NCBI GenBank assembly: GCA_009776395.1
Contig: WRNX01000071.1
Span: forward strand, 1 to 6,269
Source of the DNA: Lentimicrobiaceae bacterium
GTDB lineage: Bacteria; Bacteroidota; Bacteroidia; Bacteroidales; WCHB1-69
Direction of reading: 5' to 3'
DNA length: 6,269 nucleotides
Both the position numbers and the translations under genes were made by a program. Of this stretch, positions 1 to 6,031 are shown one piece after another. Within the stretch, counting starts at the first letter, position 1. Each line of letters starts with the position of its first letter. The notes beneath the pieces were generated by a model. It saw only the letters and a program-made list of their open reading frames with translations, had not been told where the DNA came from and searched no databases.

Positions 1-2019
1 GGTACTTCCGGAATTTATGCAGGTGGTTTAATAGCATACGGTGGAGCTTTCAATACCGTGTCAAACTGCTATTCCACAGGAGCGGTGAACGGTTCATCTA
101 TCAACTCAGCTTACGCAGGCGGTATAGTGGGAAACGCTGCAACAGATATGACAATTTTAAACTGTGCAGCATTAAATCCAAGCATAACTTGTACCGGCAG
201 TACAACAGACTTTGGGCGAGTGGTTGGGAATGTCAACGGCACCCTCAATAATAACATTGCATTCGACAAAATGATAAACCCTTCAGGCGGTACAACATGG
301 GATAGTTCAGATATAAACGGAACAGACTTCACTATTGAGGAGATCAATGAAGATGGCACGTTGGGTGATCGCTTCACAGCTCCAAACGGATGGACTACTG
401 CCAATGGTTTCTTGCCTGGATTGTTTGGCAATACGGTAAATATGCCGGCACATCTAAAAATTCCCGGCGACGACGAATTTGCAGGAGGCGACGGCTCAGA
501 GGAGAATCCTTATCAAATTGCCAACGCTAAACAGCTTGCATTATTAGCAACTCTTGTAAACAATGGAGATGTTGCTTACAATGCCACCAACAAGTATTAC
601 ATCCTTATTAACAACATTGACCTCTCTGATTACCAGGAAGGCGAAGGATGGACTCCCATTGGAATCAATGCAGGATCAATATCCAGCCGCTTTCGAAGTA
701 ATTTCGACGGTAACGGTAAAATAATTACCGGATTGAAAATTGACAATACTACACTTGTTTCTGTAGGATTGTTCGGATTTATTTATAGTGGAACCGTTAA
801 AAATTTGGGTATTGAAGACGCCGATATTCGATGCTCCCCTCAATCCACCAATTTTGAGGCGGGCGGCATTGCAGGATGGCTTAGCAGCTATGGCAGCATA
901 TCAAACTGTTATACAACAGGAATGATAAATGCTTCGGCTATGACTCCAGGTCTCAATTTGCTTTCTTATGCGGGGGGCATAGTGGGAGACTGTTATACAT
1001 CCTGCACAGTATCCAACTGCTATTCCATGATGGCGGTAACGGCTACTGTTCCCACTATGGCTTATCTGGCTTGTGCAGGTGGCGTAGTGGGGTACGTATC
1101 CCAAAACTGCACAATATCGAATTGCTATTCAGCAGGTACGGTAGATGCTTACCGCGAAGGCAAATATAATATAGGCGGTGTGGTGGGAAGTTTGGGAAGC
1201 GGAAGCAAAATTGAAGGATGTGCGGCTTTGAATTCTGGTATAACTTGCACAAGTGAAGATTTCGGAAGAGTACTTGGAGCAAATAGCGGCGGCACACTCG
1301 AAAGTAACATTGCATTCGATAAAATGTTAAATCCATTAGGAGAAACAACATGGGACAGTTCTGATTTTAATGGTATAGATTTCACTGTTGAGGAGATCAA
1401 TGAAGATGGCACGCTGGGTGAGCGCTTCACTGCTTCAAACGGCTGGACTACTGCCAATGGTTTTTTGCCTGGATTGTTTGGAAATCTGGTAGAGATGCCT
1501 CCTCATCTACAATTAGGAGTTTCTACTTACACCATTACTGCCACCGCAGGAGAAAACGGAACCATAAATCCTGCCGGAACTATAACAGTACCCGCAGGAG
1601 AAAATAGTACCTTTACTTTCACTGCCGACAGTAACTACAAAATAGATCAAGTCTTAATAGATGGCGCGAACAATCCCGCCGCCGTAACCGCAGGCAGTTA
1701 TACCTTCGAAAATATAATGGAAGACCATACCATACATGTAACATTCCTCTATGAAGATGGAATTGAATTATTTACGAATTATGATTTACAAATTTATCCG
1801 AACCCAACGAGCGGAGAGTTGAGAATTGAGAGTGTAGATATTAGAGTTGAGAGTGTAGATATATTTGATATTTATGGTAGAAAACTTTATTTGTCCACTT
1901 GTCCACTCGTCCACTTGTCCACTGCAACTATTGACATTTCCCATCTGCAATCCGGAATCTATTTTATGAAAGTGATTACCGATCAGGGTATTGTAATGAA
2001 AAAAATAGTAAAAAATTAA
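1..2019 (+). CDS. T9SS-secreted GLUG-repeat surface protein, 5' end outside window
   Basis: The frame is open from base 1 to the TAA at 2017-2019 (672 residues visible), so the true start and signal peptide lie upstream; the GTG at 58 is internal. Visible domains, numbered from base 1: GLUG-like beta-helix motifs of the form AGGIxGxxxxxxxISNCYSxGxV near bases 22-87, 115-190, 859-933, 970-1044, 1075-1149 and 1171-1248; a segment near 484-810 starting GSEENPYQI and containing NNIDLS, GWTPIG, FDGNG and GLFG, typical of the region preceding GLUG repeats; an InlB-like bacterial repeat at 1528-1755; and a T9SS type A sorting domain from about 1759 with IYPNPTSGEL, IYGRKL, LQSGIYFMKV and terminal KKIVKN. 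Known for the family: such proteins cross the outer membrane by T9SS, lose the C-terminal domain, and are surface-attached or released. An adhesin-like role is inference; no catalytic motif is visible. Two micro-repeats lie inside the sorting domain. Confidence 0.88.
   Translation, partial: GTSGIYAGGLIAYGGAFNTVSNCYSTGAVNGSSINSAYAGGIVGNAATDMTILNCAALNPSITCTGSTTDFGRVVGNVNGTLNNNIAFDKMINPSGGTTWDSSDINGTDFTIEEINEDGTLGDRFTAPNGWTTANGFLPGLFGNTVNMPAHLKIPGDDEFAGGDGSEENPYQIANAKQLALLATLVNNGDVAYNATNKYYILINNIDLSDYQEGEGWTPIGINAGSISSRFRSNFDGNGKIITGLKIDNTTLVSVGLFGFIYSGTVKNLGIEDADIRCSPQSTNFEAGGIAGWLSSYGSISNCYTTGMINASAMTPGLNLLSYAGGIVGDCYTSCTVSNCYSMMAVTATVPTMAYLACAGGVVGYVSQNCTISNCYSAGTVDAYREGKYNIGGVVGSLGSGSKIEGCAALNSGITCTSEDFGRVLGANSGGTLESNIAFDKMLNPLGETTWDSSDFNGIDFTVEEINEDGTLGERFTASNGWTTANGFLPGLFGNLVEMPPHLQLGVSTYTITATAGENGTINPAGTITVPAGENSTFTFTADSNYKIDQVLIDGANNPAAVTAGSYTFENIMEDHTIHVTFLYEDGIELFTNYDLQIYPNPTSGELRIESVDIRVESVDIFDIYGRKLYLSTCPLVHLSTATIDISHLQSGIYFMKVITDQGIVMKKIVKN
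163..459 (+). repeat. Duplicated module end, copy A
   Basis: This is the closing part of the first beta-helix module of the surface protein (from CAALNP to MPAHLK). It matches copy B at 1219-1512 almost residue for residue, including NIAFDKM, TTWDSSD, EEINEDGTLG and NGFLPGLFGN. Parts are nearly identical in DNA: bases 337-360 equal 1390-1413 exactly, and 391-428 differ from 1444-1481 at one base. The offset is 1053 bp (351 codons) over most of the length and 1056 at the start. Confidence 0.85.
1219..1512 (+). repeat. Duplicated module end, copy B
   Basis: This is the second copy of the module closing segment (from CAALNSG to MPPHLQ). It lies just before the InlB-like repeat and sorting domain. 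It is one codon shorter than copy A (98 against 99 codons), because the stretch around TSEDFG is shorter than TGSTTDFG. High DNA identity in places argues for recent duplication or gene conversion rather than only conserved protein sequence. Confidence 0.85.
1822..1863 (+). repeat. Tandem 21-bp duplication in sorting domain
   Basis: Two adjacent 21-bp units (1822-1842 and 1843-1863) differ at two positions. The core TTGAGAGTGTAGATAT occurs exactly at 1826-1841 and 1847-1862. The unit is a multiple of three, so it adds seven residues (IESVDIR then VESVDIF) without shifting the frame. It falls between the first strand of the sorting domain (YPNPTSGELRI) and the FDIYGRKL strand. Confidence 0.9.
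1891..1922 (+). repeat. Octamer TTGTCCAC tandem repeat, four units
   Basis: Four head-to-tail units lie at 1891, 1899, 1907 and 1915. The third has C instead of T at its second base. Eight is not a multiple of three, so the translation runs through all frames and repeats every 24 bp, giving LSTCPLVH then LST. It sits in the sorting domain between IYGRKLY and TIDISHL. Losing one unit would bring the TGA at 1932-1934 into frame; gaining one would bring in the TGA at 1967-1969. Confidence 0.92.
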
Positions 2020-2036
2020 TAACTTGGGGCTGTCTT

Positions 2037-2054
2037 AAAAAGGTTACCTTTTTT
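2037..2054 (+). terminator. Possible symmetric intrinsic terminator
   Basis: AAAAAGG (2037-2043), loop TTA and CCTTTTT (2047-2053) form a 7-bp stem followed by one more T. It starts 18 bases after the stop of the surface protein gene. The A-tract, GC core and T-tract are symmetric, so it could act in both directions between the two convergent genes. The GC core is only two pairs, so termination would be weak. Its T-tract is shared with the left arm of the larger inverted repeat next to it. Confidence 0.4.
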
Positions 2055-2095
2055 AGGGGATTCCTAAAAATAAATTATTAGGAGTCCCCTAAAAA
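2050..2095. repeat. Long inverted repeat between convergent genes
   Basis: TTTTTAGGGGATTCCTAA (2050-2067) pairs with TTAGGAGTCCCCTAAAAA (2078-2095) over 18 positions with a 10-base loop; the only imperfection is T2061 against G2084, a wobble in plus-strand RNA. Each arm also begins and ends with its own TTAGG/CCTAA pair. No T-run follows the stem on either strand, so it is not a classical intrinsic terminator. It may act with the smaller hairpin, stabilise 3' ends, or be a remnant of a small mobile element. Confidence 0.8.
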
Positions 2096-2117
2096 TTAAC
2101 GTTAGCTGTAACATTTT

Positions 2118-3200
2118 TTAACTTCTTAATTTCGGATGGTTGTGAATAATCTCTTCAAAGTATTTGATAGTATTAGCTAACGTATCATCATGAAAGGATG
2201 CGGCAGCGTTTTTGTGTCCGCCGCCTTGAAAATAAGTTTGCGCAAATTGATTTACATCAAAGTTTCCTTTTGAACGAAACGATATTCGGATACGTTTCTC
2301 TCTTTCTGTAAAAAATGCCGTAAAAAAAATACCTCTCAGCGAGATTCCATAATTCGCAAATCCTTCGGTATCACCCTCTTTAAAACCATTTTTTTTCATT
2401 TCTTCTAAGGTTAGATACATGTATGAAGTTCCAAGATGAGGAAAAACTTTGAGTTTATTCAAGGCTAATCCCAGCAACCGAATACGACTTTCTGAATAGT
2501 TGTCATAGATTTCGCGGTGAATATCCTCTCCATTTACGCCTATTTCCATTAACTCTGCTAACAAAGTATAAGTTTCAGGGTTATTGCACGAAAAACTTAA
2601 TGAACCGGTATCGGTAATAATTCCCGTATAAATACATGTTCCAATCTCTTTGTTAAGAAAAGGTTTATTGTTAATTTCTGTTAAAAAGCGATACACATTT
2701 TCACAAGTAGAGGTAGTATTAACGATAGAATAGATAATGTTGCATTTTGCCGTTGGATTGGGGTGGTGGTCAATCAAAACTTTAAAAGCGTTTGTTTCAA
2801 GTAAAATTTTTTCCAAGTCCACTCCGCTTCTGTGTTCTGCGCTCATATCTACTAAAAAAAGAATATCGGCATCATGAAGTATTTTTTTTACTTCTTTAAA
2901 TTGTTTTTGAGCGTTGATAATGGTATCAGCGCCGGGCATCCATTGGTAAAACTCCGGCATATTGTTTGGAATCACGCATTCTACTTCAATTCCGTGTTTG
3001 GTAAAATAAGAGCGCAATGCCAATGAAGCCCCGATAGCATCCCCATCAGGATTAAAATGAGTACAAACCGCTATTTTTTTACTTTTTTTAATTTTTCGTT
3101 GAAGTTGTGAAATTTGAGAAAGTGTCAGCACAAAAAAAAATTTGTGGCAAAGAAACACAAAAAAAATTATGTTGGTTTTTTTTTGAAAAAAACCTACCAT
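2118..3200 (-). CDS. nrnA: DHH/DHHA1 phosphoesterase, NrnA-type nanoRNase / pAp phosphatase
   Basis: The 360-residue product has the full motif set of the DHH family. Motif I is HFNPDGDAIGAS (48-59), followed by D118 in LFLVDMS, the signature DHH at 144-146 (LIDHHPNP), and D197 in GIITDTGSLSF; these form the two-metal (usually Mn2+) site. The C-terminal DHHA1 domain ends with GGGHKNAAAS (326-335), the substrate-binding loop. Known for NrnA: cytoplasmic degradation of 2-5 nt RNAs to mononucleotides and dephosphorylation of pAp to AMP. The start is uncertain: the ATG at 3198-3200 adds a Phe/Lys-rich N-terminus from homopolymer-rich DNA, whereas a GTG at 3129-3131 would give 337 residues beginning VLTLSQISQLQ, closer to the usual family length. 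The gene is convergent with the surface protein gene and divergent from the FKBP gene. A c-di-AMP phosphodiesterase is a less likely alternative, since no GGDEF-like or PAS domain is present. Confidence 0.88.
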   Translation of the reverse strand: MVGFFQKKTNIIFFVFLCHKFFFVLTLSQISQLQRKIKKSKKIAVCTHFNPDGDAIGASLALRSYFTKHGIEVECVIPNNMPEFYQWMPGADTIINAQKQFKEVKKILHDADILFLVDMSAEHRSGVDLEKILLETNAFKVLIDHHPNPTAKCNIIYSIVNTTSTCENVYRFLTEINNKPFLNKEIGTCIYTGIITDTGSLSFSCNNPETYTLLAELMEIGVNGEDIHREIYDNYSESRIRLLGLALNKLKVFPHLGTSYMYLTLEEMKKNGFKEGDTEGFANYGISLRGIFFTAFFTEREKRIRISFRSKGNFDVNQFAQTYFQGGGHKNAAASFHDDTLANTIKYFEEIIHNHPKLRS

Positions 3201-3226
3201 GTAAATAAAATTTGTGAATAAAATTT
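3201..3226. repeat. 13-bp tandem repeat in divergent intergenic region
   Basis: GTAAATAAAATTT (3201-3213) is followed directly by GTGAATAAAATTT (3214-3226), with one mismatch. The pair abuts the ATG proposed for nrnA, in the 85-bp gap between nrnA and the FKBP gene. It may lie in the nrnA leader or promoter. I see no clean TAnnTTTG box here in either direction; the nearest are TAAAATTTG (3206-3214, +, spacer one base too long) and TAAATTTT (3220-3227, -, one mismatch). Confidence 0.75.
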
Positions 3227-3285
3227 AGTGTAATAATTTCTAAAATTCATCGTTATTTTTAACTGTAATTTTAAAAAAATAAAAA

Positions 3286-3945
3286 ATGAAAAAATCAGTA
3301 TTAATTTTAATCAGTTTATTCCTTATTGGAATAACATTTACCGTAAAATCACAAAACATGACACAAGTAGAAAAAAACAGTTACGCTTTGGGCGCTAACT
3401 TCGGAGAAAGTTTGGGAATTGAACTTAATTTTGAATCATTTCAAAAAGGGTATCTCGATGCTTTAAAAGGAGAAAATAAATTCTCAATGGAAGAGATGCA
3501 AGCCTGTTTCAACATTATTCAAGAAGAAGTAACGAACAAGCAAAACAAACAAATTGAAATTGAAAAAGAGAAAGGAAAGCAATTTCTATTAGAGAACAAA
3601 AAACGTGCCGGCGTGGAAGAAACGGATTCAGGATTACAATATGAAGCCATTGTAATGGGTACAGGTCCAAAACCGGAAGCCACCAGCAAAGTAAAAGTGC
3701 ATTATACCGGAAAAACACTTGAAGGGCAAGTATTTGATTCATCGGTTAACCGCGAACCCGCAGTTTTTGTTTTAAATCAGGTAATAAAAGGTTGGACAGA
3801 AGGCGTACAATTGATGCCTGTGGGTTCTAAATTTATGTTGTATATCCCTTCCGATTTGGGTTACGGCGACAGAGGTACAGGAAATTTGATTAAACCGGGC
3901 GCCACATTGATTTTTGAAGTAGAATTGTTGGAAATACAGGAATAA
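3286..3945 (+). CDS. Exported FKBP-type peptidyl-prolyl cis-trans isomerase (Mip/FkpA-like)
   Basis: The 219-residue product catalyses cis-trans isomerisation of X-Pro bonds and helps proteins fold in the periplasm or envelope. Residues 1-23 (MKK, then VLILISLFLIGITF, ending VKSQ) form a signal peptide; no lipobox cysteine is present, so a soluble periplasmic form is more likely than a lipoprotein. Residues 26-108 match the helical N-terminal dimerisation domain of Mip/FkpA proteins (SYALGANFG, FQKGYLDAL, then a charged Lys/Glu-rich linking helix). Residues 116-218 are the FKBP fold, with VHYTG (138-142), FDSS (150-153), VIKGWTEGVQLM (166-177), GYGDRG (192-197) and LIFEVELLEI (208-217), covering the expected aromatic pocket residues Y140, F150, W170, Y193 and F210. 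The start follows an A-rich leader without a Shine-Dalgarno sequence. The gene is divergent from nrnA, and its stop codon touches that of ftsH. Confidence 0.93.
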   Translation: MKKSVLILISLFLIGITFTVKSQNMTQVEKNSYALGANFGESLGIELNFESFQKGYLDALKGENKFSMEEMQACFNIIQEEVTNKQNKQIEIEKEKGKQFLLENKKRAGVEETDSGLQYEAIVMGTGPKPEATSKVKVHYTGKTLEGQVFDSSVNREPAVFVLNQVIKGWTEGVQLMPVGSKFMLYIPSDLGYGDRGTGNLIKPGATLIFEVELLEIQE

Positions 3946-5916
3946 TTAAAATTGATTTCGTTTACCAAAAATGGTTTCCAAATCTTCGGCAAAAATAACC
4001 TCTTTTTCAATAAGAATTTCAGCTAATTGGGTTAGTTTTTCTTTATGCTCTACCAAAATCTCTTTTGCTCGTTTGTAAGATGATTCAATAAGTTTACTTA
4101 TTTCTTCATCAATTTGTTGCGCAGTTTTTTCACTGTAAGGTTTGGTAAGCGAATATTCTTGTTGTCCGGTTGAATCGTAAAAACTCATATTTCCAATGGT
4201 TTCATTCAGACCGTAATAAACCACCATGGCATACGCTTGTTTGGTCACTTTTTCAAGGTCGCTCAGAGCGCCGGTAGATATTTTTCCAAACACAACTTCT
4301 TCTGCGGCGCGTCCTCCAAGTGTGGCGGTAAGTTCATCCACCATTTGTTCGGTAGTCGTAATATGTCTTTCTTCGGGAAGATACCATGCTGCGCCCAGCG
4401 ATTTTCCGCGTGGCACAATAGTAACTTTTACCAACGGCGATGCGTGTTCCAAAAGCCAGCCCACCGCGGCGTGTCCGGATTCGTGGTAAGCAATCACTTT
4501 TTTTTCTTCGGGTGAAATCATACTTCCGCGTCTTTCCAAACCTCCAATAATTCTGTCAATGGCAGCCAAAATGTCTTCTTTTTCAACTTTTTTCTTTCCG
4601 TGTCGTGCTGCAATCAATGCAGATTCGTTGCATACGTTGGCAATATCAGCGCCTGAAAAACCCGGAGTCTGTTTGGCAAAATACTCCAAATCCACTTCGG
4701 GACTAAGTTTTAAGTTTTTTACGTGCACTTCAAAAATGCCCTTACGTTCGTTGGCATTTGGTAATTCTACGTGAATTTGGCGGTCGAAGCGTCCTGCGCG
4801 CAACAACGCTCTATCTAATATATCGGCGCGGTTGGTGGCGGCTAAGATAATGACGCCGGTATTAGTAGAGAAGCCGTCCATTTCTGTAAGCAACTGGTTC
4901 AACGTATTTTCTCTTTCATCGTTAGCACCTGAGATGACGTTTCTGCTGCGGGTTCTTCCAATGGCGTCAATTTCATCAATAAAGATGATGCAGGGCGCTT
5001 TGGATTTTGCAGTTTGGAACAGGTCGCGCACACGCGAAGCGCCCACTCCTACAAACATCTCTACAAAATCGGAGCCGGAAAGTGAGAAAAAAGGCACTTT
5101 TGCCTCTCCGGCAACTGCTTTTGCCAACAAAGTTTTACCGGTTCCGGGAGGACCTACTAACAATGCGCCTTTTGGAATTTTACCTCCTAATTCTGTATAT
5201 TTTTTTGGATTTTTAAGAAAATCTACAATCTCTTCCACTTCATATTTTGCACCTTCTAATCCTGCAACATCTTTAAAAGAAACATTGTCATTATTCTTAC
5301 TGTCAAACAGCTGGGCACGAGATTTTCCAATATTAAAGATGCCGCCGGGTCCTCCGCCGCGCATCCCTCTAAAAGTAGAGAAGAATAGAAACGCTAGAAA
5401 AATCATGGGAATAATCCAAAAGAGTTCTACTCCCCAACTCCTACTTGTATCTTGTTTAATATCAAAATTATAATCAATTCTAACGGTGGTTTCTTTAGCA
5501 TCGGGATTTGCTTTTAAATAATCTAAAACCGCTTGCTCTTGAATATCTTTAACATTAGAATTAAAGACGCTGAAATCGGAAATAGTAATACTATATTGAG
5601 GTCCTTTCACATTTTTTTCGCGAAATTTATCAAATTCCGGTTTGGTTTTAATAGATTTTTCTTTTAAAAAAATCTCAACTCGGTTATCTTTTTGAATATA
5701 ATGTGCTGATTCAATATCTTTATTAGTAATAAGACGTTCTAATTTCACGCTTCCAATCTCCTCTTTTTGGCTTGATGATCCTGGATTTTGCATAAATAAC
5801 AACAAGGCTATAATGAGCGCTGCATAGAGCCATAAGTAGTTGAATTTCGGTTGGTTTTTCTTTTTATTAGACTGTGTGTTTGTCTTTTTTTTCGGTACGG
5901 AATCGTTTGGTGTCAT
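3946..5916 (-). CDS. ftsH: ATP-dependent zinc metalloprotease FtsH
   Basis: The 656-residue product is a membrane-anchored hexameric AAA+ protease that pulls out and degrades misfolded membrane proteins and short-lived regulators. A Lys/Asn-rich cytoplasmic N-terminus (1-25) precedes TM1 (about 26-43), a periplasmic domain of about 115 residues, and TM2 (about 161-180). A Gly-rich linker (184-197) follows. The AAA module has Walker A GPPGTGKT (255-262), pore loop MFVGVGA (287-293), Walker B IIFIDE (310-315), and the second region of homology with N362 and arginine fingers R373 and R376 in RAGRFDR. The protease has HESGH (478-482), with zinc ligands H478 and H482 and catalytic E479; the third ligand is probably D553 (ALSDLEKVT). 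All key residues are present and length is normal. Transcription probably starts at the minus-strand TATTTTTG box at 5979-5986. From general knowledge, cdsA often follows ftsH in this phylum; here an opposing FKBP gene does. Confidence 0.97.
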   Translation of the reverse strand: MTPNDSVPKKKTNTQSNKKKNQPKFNYLWLYAALIIALLLFMQNPGSSSQKEEIGSVKLERLITNKDIESAHYIQKDNRVEIFLKEKSIKTKPEFDKFREKNVKGPQYSITISDFSVFNSNVKDIQEQAVLDYLKANPDAKETTVRIDYNFDIKQDTSRSWGVELFWIIPMIFLAFLFFSTFRGMRGGGPGGIFNIGKSRAQLFDSKNNDNVSFKDVAGLEGAKYEVEEIVDFLKNPKKYTELGGKIPKGALLVGPPGTGKTLLAKAVAGEAKVPFFSLSGSDFVEMFVGVGASRVRDLFQTAKSKAPCIIFIDEIDAIGRTRSRNVISGANDERENTLNQLLTEMDGFSTNTGVIILAATNRADILDRALLRAGRFDRQIHVELPNANERKGIFEVHVKNLKLSPEVDLEYFAKQTPGFSGADIANVCNESALIAARHGKKKVEKEDILAAIDRIIGGLERRGSMISPEEKKVIAYHESGHAAVGWLLEHASPLVKVTIVPRGKSLGAAWYLPEERHITTTEQMVDELTATLGGRAAEEVVFGKISTGALSDLEKVTKQAYAMVVYYGLNETIGNMSFYDSTGQQEYSLTKPYSEKTAQQIDEEISKLIESSYKRAKEILVEHKEKLTQLAEILIEKEVIFAEDLETIFGKRNQF

Positions 5917-5978
5917 AATTTGAAAAATATCTCTAATGGCTATAAAACGTAAAAAATAAGATTATCTTTTTGGGTTGG

Positions 5979-5986
5979 CAAAAATA
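5979..5986 (-). promoter_or_regulatory. Probable ftsH promoter, -7 box TATTTTTG
   Basis: On the minus strand this reads TATTTTTGCC and matches the Bacteroidota -7 consensus TAnnTTTG exactly. It lies 62 bases upstream of the ftsH ATG, leaving an AT-rich leader of about 55 bases. No clear TTTG -33 element appears at the expected spacing. The assignment rests on the box match and its position. Confidence 0.5.
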
Positions 5987-6011
5987 ATAAATTCCTGTAT
6001 TTAAAAATTCA

Positions 6012-6019
6012 TATTTTTG
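6012..6019 (+). promoter_or_regulatory. Probable tRNA-Leu promoter, -7 box TATTTTTG
   Basis: TATTTTTGCC here matches the TAnnTTTG -7 consensus and ends 12 bases before the mature tRNA, which would give a very short 5' leader. A second TATTTTTGCC at 6025-6034 begins exactly 13 bp later and runs into the acceptor stem, so it is too close to drive the tRNA itself. The -33 region (about 5986-5993) is AT-rich with no good TTTG. Confidence 0.5.
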
Positions 6020-6031
6020 CCGCCTATTTTT

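Noticed and set aside
58..60. GTG as the start of the surface protein
   Set aside because: The frame is open back to base 1, and the upstream codons already encode a GLUG-type motif (GIYAGGLIAYGG), so the GTG is an internal valine.
859..1248. Regularly spaced repeats as a possible CRISPR or DNA-level array
   Set aside because: The periodicity is at protein level (GLUG motifs); the DNA of the units differs too much and spacing is irregular.
111..1457. Minus-strand and alternative-frame open stretches inside the surface protein gene
   Set aside because: Two of them (111-431 and 1149-1457) resemble each other only because they are antisense to the two copies of the duplicated module.
3515..3742. 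75-codon minus-strand frame opposite the FKBP gene
   Set aside because: It is antisense to the charged linking helix and FKBP core. The Leu/Phe-rich product is the expected shadow of Lys/Glu-rich codons.
4226..4774. Several 71-92 codon plus-strand frames opposite the ftsH protease domain
   Set aside because: They overlap each other and a highly conserved coding region, and have no independent start signals.
4832..5473. 213-codon plus-strand open frame opposite ftsH
   Set aside because: It lies wholly antisense to the conserved FtsH AAA domain, and its product shows no recognisable domain. It is a shadow of ftsH codon usage.
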